Of a stretch of 64,000 bases of DNA, positions 26,596 through 35,036 are shown piece after piece; the first letter of the stretch is position 1; the number at the start of each line of letters is the position of its first letter. The position numbers and the translations under genes were made by a program. A model generated the notes under the pieces. It saw only the letters and a list, made by a program, of their open reading frames with translations, was not told the origin of the DNA and did no database searches. The stretch comes from Carpediemonas membranifera. Taxonomy: Eukaryota > Fornicata. The stretch spans positions 88,209 through 152,208 of the forward strand of contig JAHDYR010000034.1 of the NCBI GenBank assembly GCA_019828565.1. The letters are read 5' to 3'.

Positions 26596-27597
26596 ATGGC
26601 GAGAAGAAAGATGCCCGCAAGGAAGCAGCAACCGGTAGGTAAGAGAAGGACTCAAAATCCACCCAACAAGACTTTTGAGTCATCTGCTTCTCCGCAGGAT
26701 CAACGTCCTGCGGAAACGACTGTAACGGCAGCATCACCTCCTCCTCCGCCTCCCGAGTCGCCCGAGGATGGTAAGGAGCAAGATTCTCCTCCTCCTCCGC
26801 CTCCCGAGTCGCCTTCCCATTCATCCAGCTCGTCTGAAGCCGAGGAGGACTCCGTCGAGGGGTCCGTCATGCACGTCCACCCTAGGTGGACGCATGTTTA
26901 CCCGGGTTCAGACCTGCAGGACGTCAAGCGGCTGATTTCGGATGAGATAAGCCTTCAGGCCATTCCTGCTCCGGCCTGGATCTCATCCGAGACCCGTTGC
27001 GACCCCCGTCTGACCCAGGAGCCCGACCATCCGGCCCTCAATCGGACGCAGAGCGTCGGCCGAGGCATGATTGCCACTGAGGATATCTCAGCTGGCACAT
27101 GTCTCGGCATATACTTCGGGAAGCTGATTCCCGATGCTGAGACGGCCAGCAACAACGGCCAGATGGTGTTTGTTTCGCATATTCCATTACCATTACACAG
27201 CATGTCATTCGCTGACAGTCAGGTCGCCGTCGATGCCATGTCGGCCGCAGCGGGTGTCCACCTGATTAACCACAGCCCTGACGATGTCAACTGTGAGTTC
27301 GTGGACGTCTTGGTGGATGGCCTGCCAGTGATATCGGTCAGGGCCACTGCCAACATCGTTCGCGGCGAGTTCTTGCGCATCGATTATGGCGAGACCTACT
27401 TTGAGGCCGATGAAGAGGAGCACCCGGTTGCTCGCTTCAAGAGTCTCGCCATAGATGACCCTCACTACCTCGCTCGAAAGGTGGAGCAGTTCAAAATACT
27501 GCAGGTCAAGCCGCAGCCCCGCAAGCGGAAGACCAAGTCCAACCCCGCCCGTAAGCGCTTCCACACTGCGCGCATGACTCAAGGCAAGAGTGAATAA
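26596..27597 (+). CDS. SET-domain lysine methyltransferase
   Basis: 333 codons from ATG 26596 (MARRKMPARKQQP); an in-frame ATG at 26506 would add 30 residues. Basic N-terminus, then two Pro-rich blocks of almost identical sequence (PPPPPPESP twice, ~26730-26815) and an acidic-Ser stretch. The SET domain spans ~155-270: GRGMIATEDISAGTCLGIYFG, the cofactor/catalytic motif INHSPDDVNCEF, and the C-terminal GEFLRIDYGETYF. All core residues (NHS, NC, DYG with Y) are present, so an active enzyme is expected. The tail is strongly basic (PRKRKTKSNPARKRF), suiting a nuclear protein. No post-SET cysteines seen. The stop codon lies inside an AATAAA signal. Confidence 0.9.
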   Translation: MARRKMPARKQQPVGKRRTQNPPNKTFESSASPQDQRPAETTVTAASPPPPPPESPEDGKEQDSPPPPPPESPSHSSSSSEAEEDSVEGSVMHVHPRWTHVYPGSDLQDVKRLISDEISLQAIPAPAWISSETRCDPRLTQEPDHPALNRTQSVGRGMIATEDISAGTCLGIYFGKLIPDAETASNNGQMVFVSHIPLPLHSMSFADSQVAVDAMSAAAGVHLINHSPDDVNCEFVDVLVDGLPVISVRATANIVRGEFLRIDYGETYFEADEEEHPVARFKSLAIDDPHYLARKVEQFKILQVKPQPRKRKTKSNPARKRFHTARMTQGKSE

Positions 27598-27627
27598 ACT
27601 TGAAGAGATATCAATTCAATCAATCAT

Positions 27628-28161
27628 TTATGAGCGGGTGACATCCTCCGGACGAGTAGCACGCTTCTCGGGCTCTGCGGCAGCTGCCTTGCGCTTGCGG
27701 TCCGGAAGACTGTAGACACAGGCATGACGATTCTCGATGACGATGAACTGAGTGAGTTTCATGCTCTCACAAAGACCTAAGATCTTGTCCAGCGTCGCAT
27801 CCTGGATGGGCAAGAACTCTGAATCTTCCCAACCTTTGTGGACCCAGAGGCAGGTAAGGTCCTCGTCGATCTGGGTGATGATTACCGGAGTGTGACTCAG
27901 CTCTACACTGGCCTGGATGGCCTCATGGTCTGCCCAGGGGAAAGGGGAGCCAGGCATCTCAGAGAACGGGTCGCCCTCGAACCCCTTGCCCTCACAGAAG
28001 GATCGGATGTCCTCGTACAGCTGAAGCTTCTCACCAACAGTAGGCTGGGACCCAGTCCTGATGAGATGCATGGCGCTGAGAATGCATGAGCCATCCCCAG
28101 GCACCTCAGACCGCTTCAGAGAGCTTGTATCGTTCTTAAACTTCTTAGCGGTCTTCTCCAT
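27628..28161 (-). CDS. OTU-family cysteine protease (deubiquitinase-like)
   Basis: 177 codons from the ATG at 28161 (MEKTAKKFKNDT). The classical OTU start VPGDGSCILSAM gives the catalytic D23 and C26; the C-terminal IENRHACVY supplies H146. Length and order fit a minimal OTU domain, which cleaves ubiquitin or ubiquitin-like chains. A basic tail (RKRKAAAAEPEKRA) follows. OTU enzymes are frequent in viruses and mobile elements, where they counter ubiquitin signalling (established generally; role here inferred). It is convergent with the SET gene (30 bp apart) and starts 13 bp after the stop of the upstream gene on the same strand. Confidence 0.87.
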   Translation of the reverse strand: MEKTAKKFKNDTSSLKRSEVPGDGSCILSAMHLIRTGSQPTVGEKLQLYEDIRSFCEGKGFEGDPFSEMPGSPFPWADHEAIQASVELSHTPVIITQIDEDLTCLWVHKGWEDSEFLPIQDATLDKILGLCESMKLTQFIVIENRHACVYSLPDRKRKAAAAEPEKRATRPEDVTRS

Positions 28162-28174
28162 GATGGTCTGGACG

Positions 28175-29002
28175 TCATCTTTGGGGTCTGCGGCCACCAA
28201 AGCCTCCCCGATCCAGGTCTATGACCTCAGCCTCCTTCTTCAAGGGCACAAGCTTCTCCGTCTCGAGCTTTTCAATCTTGGCCCGGGCTCGCCAAAGCTC
28301 CCTCTTCAAATCACGGATCGCACCGTTGTGTTCCACGGCAAGATGGCGGCGCAGGAGGCGCGATGTGCCACTCAGGGTACTTCTGTGGACGGGAGAGTCC
28401 ATCAGAAGCGCGTCCAGGTGCCTTATCCGGTCGAACTGCACGTCGACCGGGTCCGACAGCTCAGGCTCGGCGTTGTTCTTGAACGAACGGACGACCCCCG
28501 ACCTTCCTGGCTTCACCTTGCGCATTATGCGCTCACGGAGCAGCGAAAGGACTGAATAAGCAGGAGTTATTTGGAGTACTTACCTCCAACGTCGTGCTCG
28601 TGATCCGAAGACACTTCTCGGCGGACCTTCTGGACAAGGCTGTCGTAGGCATGATCTCCCATGACCTTCTTCAGCTCAGCCGATGTCGTGATCAGCTCAA
28701 GCTGAGCCTCGGCAGTTTCTCTTAGGTGCAGGATAAGGTGAGGCGACCTGAAGAGCTTGCGAAGCGTTTTCCAGCCAATATCTGTGTAAAAAGGTATGGG
28801 GAAAGTACTTACGATCACGAAGAAGGGCGGTGAGGATCTTGTCATCGGGCAGAAGGAACTTACGAAGAAGTGAGCACTTGATCATCTCCTGCGCGTTTGA
28901 TGAGGCCTGACTGATCTCAGCGCTGTCATAGAAGATAAAGAACTGCTTACCAAACGTTTTCGAACGCTTCAAGAGCATGTAGAAGTCGAAAACCGATTGC
29001 AT
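28175..29002 (-). CDS. spliced coiled-coil protein, three exons
   Basis: Minus strand: exon 1 29002-28813, exon 2 28781-28584, exon 3 28551-28175, total 765 nt or 254 residues plus stop. Both introns have GTAAGTAC donors and CAG acceptors, and splicing restores a single frame (..LLRD-H-IGWKTLRK.. and ..HDVG-VLSLLRERIMRK..). The product starts MQSVFDFYMLLKRSK; an upstream ATG at 29065 would read through palindromic repeats and is less likely. The C-terminal third is a charged coiled coil (RDLKRELWRARAKIEKLETE). No family recognised. Gene is placed 5 bp after a cluster of palindromes that may form its promoter. Confidence 0.72.
28552..28583 (-). other. 32-nt intron
   Basis: Donor GTAAGTACTCC, acceptor TTATTCAG on the minus strand. 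Removal joins two open frames in register. Confidence 0.75.
28782..28812 (-). other. 31-nt intron
   Basis: Donor GTAAGTACTTTCC, pyrimidine-rich end CCTTTTTACACAG on the minus strand. Removal keeps the frame. Confidence 0.75.
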
Positions 29003-29701
29003 GATTATAAGGCTCTCAGGACCTAATGAAAAATTCATAAGGCTCTGAGAGCCTAATAAACTCATGCGGAAAAATGACCAGTATCGGTAGGCAACGGCGC
29101 GGGAGATTCATTAGGCTCTGAGAGCCTTATACACGATTTCGAATTGGTGTATAAGGCTCTGAGAGCCTTATGAACTCAGAGGAGGTCCTCGGGGCACTTC
29201 GGTGCAGAATTTTGATTGGGCATCTGATTGGACCATGGGGCGGATGCTCAGAGGGATGAATGCGAGCTCAATGGAGACCATTGGACATGTCAGAGATGGC
29301 ATGTCCAGGTGAAGGTCCATCATGGAAGGAGCCATTCACGATAAGTCTTCTAAATGTTGTGTTGCGAGCGTCTGAAGGGCTTTCTCTGGATACCGACCAA
29401 GATGGAGGTCACGTGGATCAACGGACGATAATTGCGGTATTCTGGCCTTGTATGCCACTCTTAAATCCATTGTTTGATCCATTCCCGCGTTTATAGTTCA
29501 TCTCAACGCTTCCTCGACGAGTTACAATTGTTGATGTTGTTTAGGTTCTATTACAGGCCATTCGAGGCCACAGAGCTCTCATGATGTTGTTTTTAGTGAT
29601 ATACACATGCTTGCCAGCGTTTGAGGATCGATACTCTTCTCCTTTCTTCGTTTGGTTTTCTAATTTCGTTGCGAGCATAAAGTGCACCTTGAAGAAACGT
29701 T
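29003..29701. repeat. intergenic region with four 21-bp palindromes
   Basis: Copies at 29007-29027, 29037-29057, 29110-29130 and 29151-29171, core TAAGGCTCTGAGAGCCTTA; the first is degenerate. All lie within 165 bp upstream of the spliced gene. The rest, to the start of the next gene at 29702, shows no gene. The palindromes could be protein-binding sites (promoter or replication/transposition control). Confidence 0.8.
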
Positions 29702-30388
29702 ATGCCTCCGAAACGGAGTAATACTGCTAAGAGCAAGGGCAGAAAGCGTCTAAACGCTGTGGAAATGATTTCTACTTACTTAGAGAAGGAGCACGCTGCT
29801 GGAAGCATCTCCGCTGCCGATGTCGCCACCGGAAACCGCATTTGCAATGAGGTGGTTGACAGACGCCCCAATGACCTCCCCACATTCGTTCCGGAGGATC
29901 TTAGGGATGAAGCGGAGTTCCGTTCTCTCGATAGCATTGAGCAGATCATGGCGCAGTACAAGGGCGAGTCTTCTGAGGCCAAGGAGAAGCGCTTCAGGGC
30001 CCTCATCAGCCTGGACGCCGAAGGAGATGAGGTCGACCATGGCAGCCCTCTCTTGGCAACTGTCCGTGAGTACCGCGAGCTGTTCCACGGCATCCCTCAG
30101 TCGGTCCGCCCCCGCGCTTACGCCTTCGTCGCCCAGAGGCTTGGTATCTCTGTCGACAAGGTCAGAGAGGTCCTTCTGGAGAGTGTGTGCCGCAAGGACT
30201 CTAAGCTCATCTTCGAGCGTCCGCAGCTTGTCCTCAAGAAGCACTCGAAGACCTTCAAGGACCTCGCCGCTGTGATTGAGAAGAGGAACGCTGCCCGTGC
30301 CGCTGCAGAGGCTCGTGATGTTCTGCGTATACCCGTTTACGCGAGCCTCCTGCTCTTCCACGCAGCTAACGTCAACTCAAATGAGTAA
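29702..30388 (+). CDS. basic protein of unknown function
   Basis: 228 codons from ATG 29702 (MPPKRSNTAKSKGRKR). The strongly basic first 16 residues suggest nuclear or nucleic-acid binding location. The remainder is mixed charged and predicted helical. Near the 3' end GTATACCCG...TCTTCCACGCAG (39 nt) has donor, pyrimidine tract and acceptor, so it could be an intron whose removal keeps the frame and deletes 13 residues; I cannot decide. The TAA is followed by an overlapping AATAAA. No domain recognised. Confidence 0.65.
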   Translation: MPPKRSNTAKSKGRKRLNAVEMISTYLEKEHAAGSISAADVATGNRICNEVVDRRPNDLPTFVPEDLRDEAEFRSLDSIEQIMAQYKGESSEAKEKRFRALISLDAEGDEVDHGSPLLATVREYRELFHGIPQSVRPRAYAFVAQRLGISVDKVREVLLESVCRKDSKLIFERPQLVLKKHSKTFKDLAAVIEKRNAARAAAEARDVLRIPVYASLLLFHAANVNSNE

Positions 30389-30408
30389 TAAATCGACTGC
30401 TTCTTCAT

Positions 30409-30873
30409 TTAATCTTCATTCTCTTCCTCATCTTCCTTCTCAGACAGCAGATGGTACCACTCTTCCTCGAAATAGTTCTCTTTCTGGTAATCCTTACGCA
30501 TCTTTGATCTCTTATCCACGATCTTTTGGACCAAATCCCTTCGGTTGCTGTCGTAAAGGGCGATGATTATCTCACGTTGCTTCTTGCGCGTCGGGTGCGG
30601 GGTAACACTCTTCCTCAGACGCTTAATGTAGCGGTTGAGCTTGTCCGAGGGCTTGGTGGGCAGGGTGGGTTGGGTGGCTTGGGTTCTCTTTGGGGGAGGC
30701 TGGACCTGGTCCACAGAAGTGAAAGCCGTACCGTAGTCGACGGACGGGGGAGCCCTCCAGGACTTCATGGCATATCCATGGCAAGCAACGAGACTCTCAC
30801 CGAGCTTCGTCCACTTGTTCGGGCCGTATGTTGCCTCCATGGTCACCAGTTTCGCATCATCCAGGTACTCCAT
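30409..30873 (-). CDS. probable C-terminal part of the GNAT gene, or a separate small gene
   Basis: Minus-strand frame from an ATG at 30873 (MEYLDDAKLVTMEATYGPNKW), 154 codons with a basic middle (RKKQREIIIALYDSNRRD) and an acidic tail (EKEDEEENED). It overlaps the end of the GNAT frame by 17 nt. A one-base change in the AAAAA run at ~30885 would fuse the two and place YLDDAKLVTMEA as the last strand of the acetyltransferase fold. A GTAAGT donor at ~30935 offers splicing as another way to change frame (19- or 58-nt intron). I favour a single gene. Confidence 0.55.
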   Translation of the reverse strand: MEYLDDAKLVTMEATYGPNKWTKLGESLVACHGYAMKSWRAPPSVDYGTAFTSVDQVQPPPKRTQATQPTLPTKPSDKLNRYIKRLRKSVTPHPTRKKQREIIIALYDSNRRDLVQKIVDKRSKMRKDYQKENYFEEEWYHLLSEKEDEEENED

Positions 30874-31366
30874 CGTGGACTTTTTGCTTGGAGATGGACA
30901 TCCCCATACGCTGGTAGGCTGGCACAAGAGAACTTACACACTGCAGGCGGATCCTCTGTCCGGCAGAGGCAACCGAAAGAAGAATCGTGGCGAGACCATT
31001 GCCCCTGGCATAGAATGCCGTGCGAATAACCACAACATATAAGTCCTGGCGCAGCTCGGAAGGGGTTTCATCAGTAGCTTCGGTGTTGTATGACTCCTTC
31101 GTGAGCAACAAGGCCGAAATGATGGAATCAGTCTTGCAGTCACGAATCGCAACCAATCTGGGTAAATACCTGGGCAACACTGGGTGAACAAACATGAAGA
31201 AGCGATGATCGATGTCATCAACTCCTCTCGTGGCAACGTCCTGCTTAAAAAACGTACGGACACTGGGGATGATGTCTGACTTATCAGAAAGTCTTACGTA
31301 CTGTATATAAGCCTTATGGGCTGCAAGAGTATCCTCTGTCCAAGATTCTTTCCCCGTTTGGTTCAT
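30857..31366 (-). CDS. GNAT-type N-acetyltransferase
   Basis: Starts at ATG 31366 (MNQTGKESWTED), 169 codons to the stop at 30857. The acetyl-CoA binding signature ARGNGLATILL (R/Q-x-x-G-x-G/A, preceded by the strand LYVVVIRTAFY) and the following VPAYQRMGM, equivalent to the YEKLGF motif, define the GNAT fold. Substrate cannot be told; histone tails are possible in this context but small molecules are equally usual. Upstream are two palindromic elements (31367-31402, 31403-31432). The natural C-terminus probably continues in the frame of 30409-30873. Confidence 0.75.
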   Translation of the reverse strand: MNQTGKESWTEDTLAAHKAYIQYVRLSDKSDIIPSVRTFFKQDVATRGVDDIDHRFFMFVHPVLPRYLPRLVAIRDCKTDSIISALLLTKESYNTEATDETPSELRQDLYVVVIRTAFYARGNGLATILLSVASAGQRIRLQCVSSLVPAYQRMGMSISKQKVHDGVPG

Positions 31367-31402
31367 TTTCACAAACTTTTGTGAAACCTGCGAAATGTGA
31401 AA
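31367..31402. promoter_or_regulatory. TTTCACA palindromic cluster, copy 2
   Basis: TTTCACAAACTTTTGTGAAA followed by a GAAATGTGAAA box; inverse orientation to copies 1 and 3. It touches the ATG of the GNAT gene, so it lies in its 5' leader or promoter. Confidence 0.7.
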
Positions 31403-31432
31403 TGTGCCATTCATGAAAAAAAAAGTGGCACA
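31403..31432. promoter_or_regulatory. TGTGCCA...TGGCACA hairpin element, copy 2
   Basis: Same inverted repeat as 26408-26436 in opposite orientation, again with TCATGA and a nine-base A/T run in the loop. Located upstream of the GNAT gene. Confidence 0.7.
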
Positions 31433-31494
31433 TATGAAAAATGAATGAATTTATCACGGAACCATCTTACATCACTTTATATCACGCGGATGCC

Positions 31495-34045
31495 TCAATT
31501 CTGTCTGCTACACTCTCCACACAGGCAGCAAACTAACTCTATGCCATGGTCCGCCAGACTGCATGACATCGTGCCCTCCTCACCCCACGTCAGCGTCGTA
31601 TGCTCTTCTACAAACTCCCACACTTCATCAACAGTCTCCTGAAAGGTCTGGATCATCTCACGAGTTGGCTCGAAGGTCACGGTGGTCAGTGTGCGGACAC
31701 CAAACCAATGCTTCGCATCCTTACAGCAGTCGTGAACTCGCACACACTTGAGTCGCTGGAGCTGGGGGACAGAGTAGTCCTGCCGACCAAAAGAACGCAT
31801 GCCCGTCAGGAAGGAACACGCGAGAGTTGTCTGCTCGATCAAGCAAATGCCCTCAAGGACTGCCTTCCTGTGCAACTTGGCTGCTACCTCCTGGTTCTTG
31901 ATGAACTCTCGCTCAAAGTACTCCTCTAGGATATAGAACAGCGGCACCTTGAGATGCTTGTGGCACAGGGGCTGCGTCGTGAGTCTGCTGATGCTGTAGA
32001 GGTTCTCAGCGCACGGTTTCTCCTTCGTCTTCGCTTCGCTGCTTGATAGCAGGGATATGGAAGTCTTATCCTTGTTAGGAATGAACGCAATCGTGACGTG
32101 AATGAGGTGGGCCACTGCGGCAGCCATGAAGTGAAACGCGACAGCCGCGTCAGTCACAGGTTCGGACGAGTAGTACATGGCCTGGAGGTAGCCAATGAGC
32201 CGAATGATATCTTGAATGCACTCAGGGAGAGCAACGTAGTCCTCTTGGGTCGTGGCAGCCATCCTTACACGTGCGGACGACTGCTCGTTACAACCTACGG
32301 TCCTATCGATGCTTCGCATGGACGACATACGGCCAAGCTTGAGGTTGAGGAGCTTATTCTGGATGATCTCCTCGCGGGACCCGCGGGTGGTGGGATGCTT
32401 CTTGAAAGAACCACAGATATGGGCAACCTGCTCGAGTAAACGGTGCGAGTCGTGCATGAATGGAGGGCATATGACGATCTTCTCAAGAGGGATGACACTA
32501 CAATTCTCGAACACCATGCGTTCATTGGTGAAATCGCCATAGATTGCAAGTACATCTTGAACTCGGTTCGGGTCGTCGACTTCAGCCTGGTATGCTGTCT
32601 TATCGTCCAGGTTGTCCTTGATGGTGAGACGATGGCGGCCTGCTATCGGGTGGAGCGCCTTACTTTTGTGGTAAATCGTGTTGCAAGGGTGTGGATAGTT
32701 GGGCCGGCCCGACTTTCTGGACAGCATGTGGCGGAGGGCGGCATGATCGCCCATGACGATGACATGGTCGAAGATTGTGACCTCACCAGTGTCTCTGATG
32801 GGTATCTGACTCGTGTATAGGCGCTCAATCTCCTTCTCGACGCGAGAAAGAGACTCTTCCATCAACAAATCACCCTCGCTACCCATATACTCGACTATAC
32901 GGAAAGGTGGAGTAATCTTGTTGGGGAATGTGAAGCCTGTGGGGTCGTAGATGCGGAGCTTGAAGGCAGCAGAACCCCCTTTCCACCCGTCAAGCCATAG
33001 TAGGATCTTCATGGGGCTAAACGTGACTCCAACCCTGTTGCCAAGGGCGTTCTTGCATCGAACGTAGTTGGGCTGGTCCGACTCGAGCCATTCCGGGTGG
33101 CGAACAGCTTGCTTGAGGTAACGAACGGCATCAAACCAGACTCGATCAACCTTGTCCCATGTGGAGCTGTTGAGCCGCTTGCCGAGGGTGACTCCCTGGG
33201 TCTGCTTGAGCTCAGGGCGATGACTTGTGGCCTCATCGCTCGTCTCGTAGTGAAGATCAAGCATTGGCTTCTCCCACTTGAAGTCAATGACGTTCTCCGC
33301 GTCCGTCAGGGGCTGGATATCGACACCCTCGTCCACCGTTAGGCGATTGGTGCACTCGAGTCTCGACTTTGTGCCATTTCTGCCCCACCGCCAGGTCGTG
33401 TTGACTGTGACAGACTCCACAGGGACGAGATGACCCAAGAAAGCAACCTCTGGTCTAGTCAGCGCTGCAACCAGGCCGTTGATCTTGGTGATATTGACCT
33501 GCAACTGCTTCACGAAGATATCAGCAGCCTTGCTGGAGATGATTGGCATATGAAGTCGCGCAGAAAGACTACGGATGAGCTTAAAGAGCTCATGGGTTGC
33601 GTTACAACCCGACTTGATGTACATCAGGATAGAAACAAGCTCCAAAAATCTGCTTGTAGTTGTCAGTTTCCTCAGTTGAGACCTCGTGCTGTCTCCGCAA
33701 GCGTTCGTGGGTGACAGCAATACGCGCGTGGTCACGTACGAAGACATCGAAGGTCGGGGCGACTCCTCTATGGGAACGTACTGCACGCAAGAAGGGTCGA
33801 GAGTCGTGCGGGTCGGCGAAAAATCTCGGATCGACCTCCATGTCCGCAAATAGGCCCTGGTTAGCCATTTCCAAGATGAGTTCACGGAATTCTCGGCGCT
33901 GGCGGCCTCGATCCTGTGTATTTCCGCCAATACCAACAAGGGAGAGGTATGTATGAGCGAGAATGTAGTTCATACGCTCTGCAGTCCTTGGAGGGCCAGT
34001 ATTGTCGTAGACAGTGCCAATGAAGGTCTGTATGACAATGTGCAT
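31495..34045 (-). CDS. large protein resembling RNase H-fold (DDE-type) transposases
   Basis: ATG at 34045 (MHIVIQTFIGTVYD); the first ~130 codons are in one frame and the remaining ~720 in another, joined near 33650 at an ATTTTT run; a one-base change there gives a continuous protein of about 850 residues. In the long frame, KILLWLDGWKGG (D at ~32990) and HVIVMGDHAALRHML (D at ~32747), followed 20 residues later by a Cys and then by CPPFMHDSHRLLEQ, resemble the first and second catalytic strands and the inserted zinc-binding region seen in several eukaryotic transposase families. The third acidic residue cannot be placed with confidence. C-terminus has CCLCGEC. As the largest gene between TIRs, it is the best transposase candidate. 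Confidence 0.6.
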
Positions 34046-34070
34046 GCTCAGGAATTTTTGCTGAAGTCAC

Positions 34071-34106
34071 TTTCACATTTCACAAGTTTCACAAGAGTTT
34101 GTGAAA
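34071..34106. repeat. TTTCACA palindromic cluster, copy 3
   Basis: TTTCACATTTCACAAG followed by TTTCACAAGAGTTTGTGAAA, with 8-bp arms. It lies 25 bp upstream of the large transposase-like gene and in the same orientation as copy 1. Confidence 0.75.
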
Positions 34107-34560
34107 GATTTTTGGTTTGGGGCTTCCGCTGCTCTGTTTCCTCCAAAAAGTTGTGAGCAGCAACTACACTGAGTTTTATACGTATTCTATGCTTCTCATA
34201 CCCATTGATGCGTTATTGCGCAATTCTGCTTTGCCCTCAAAGGAAAAGTGAATTTGAATTTCCCCCTGAATCTTGCAAGATACTGCGGAAGTAACGGTAA
34301 GAAAAAATGAAACTCGCCAACGAAAGCAGCTGGAAGAAAATGGTAAAAAGTATTGGAACTAGGACAATATGGTGTACACTCTGAGCAACTTCATTTCTTT
34401 CTGGCGTTCACCTGTGTCACGAGCTCTTTGGGCACTGTTTCGGGCGTTAGGACAAACCAAGGGTTCCATGATCCTTTGTTGATCTAGTTACACCTCTGTT
34501 GTTAGCACAATCTTCCAAGACCATCTCATCGTTGATAAAATTTGGCAGATTTTCGAATGC

Positions 34561-34667
34561 GAGAAAATGAAGACTTCCCCACAGAACCTGAGTATGTACG
34601 GATAGTACTTGACCCCCATGGATTATCCCCCCATGTTTGGTTTTTGTGGGGAAGTCTTCATTTTCTC
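34561..34667. repeat. long hairpin: 23-bp perfect inverted repeat
   Basis: Arms 34561-34583 (GAGAAAATGAAGACTTCC onward) and 34645-34667 are perfect inverses around a 61-nt loop. Transcribed, it would form a strong stem. It may be a foldback mini-transposon, a terminator or a small-RNA precursor. Confidence 0.8.
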
Positions 34668-34818
34668 AATCTCTGATTCAATCATTAATTCATACGGAAG
34701 TAGAAGATACTGGAGGCTGAAAACTTCAGAGGGCATTGCTATTAGCTATAAAACACCGCTGTTAAGATCCCATGTTCGAACGAGCACTTCACATTTACAA
34801 CATAAAATGCGTTATCCT

Positions 34819-35002
34819 CTTTTATCAACACTGACACCATGTGATACTTCAAGACGCCAGACATGTCTTTTATGCTTCTATAACTACCTTCTAGATGTTC
34901 TGGAGGTGCCTGAGATCGCCTGGATCGCGAGGTTTGACCAGCGTTGACACATGAGTATCTCCAGAGTATCTCCCGGGAGACTCTAGCCATTCTTACAGTA
35001 TG
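34819..35002 (-). repeat. right terminal inverted repeat of the 13.4-kb insertion
   Basis: Perfect inverse of 21611-21794; outer end CTTACAGTATG, then YR3 RT-leader sequence GGACTCACCGC. Confidence 0.93.
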
Positions 35003-35036
35003 GGACTCACCGCAATTAGCTACCAAGCTCCCATCG

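Larger units (their letters stand above)
34046..34818. other. right-end non-coding region of the insertion
   Basis: No gene seen. It holds the third TTTCACA cluster (34071-34106) and a long inverted repeat (34561-34667); otherwise AT-rich unique sequence up to the right TIR. Confidence 0.6.
21611..35002. mobile_element. 13.4-kb TIR-bounded composite insertion with chromatin/ubiquitin cargo
   Basis: Bounded by 184-bp perfect inverted repeats (21611-21794 and 34819-35002) whose outer ends read CATACTGTAAG. It lies between the gag and RT of YR3, proving insertion. Contents: non-LTR RT fragment (22011-23666), a second partial terminus (23667-23716, direct orientation), and nine genes packed on both strands at 23819-34045. 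No clear target duplication (flanks AAGG and GGAC share at most GG). The block 23667-35002 alone would also be a TIR element of 11.3 kb, with the retrotransposon piece captured between two left ends. The probable transposase is the large gene 31495-34045. Confidence 0.8.

Noticed and set aside
28175-28200. OTU gene as a fourth exon of the coiled-coil gene
   Set aside because: No GT-AG pair in the overlap gives the OTU frame; the OTU has its own ATG at 28161.
29007-29171. CRISPR array
   Set aside because: Only four palindromic repeats with irregular spacing in a eukaryotic context; no cas genes.
23755-34106. TTTCACA clusters as terminal inverted repeats of a smaller element
   Set aside because: The outer two copies have the same orientation and a third copy is internal; each is itself palindromic, so regulatory sites are the better reading.
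21611-35002. Polinton/Maverick or large DNA virus integration
   Set aside because: No protein-primed DNA polymerase, retroviral-type integrase, packaging ATPase or capsid gene was recognised; gene content does not match.
21604-35006. Target-site duplication of the 13.4-kb insertion
   Set aside because: Flanks AAGG and GGAC share at most GG; too short to claim.
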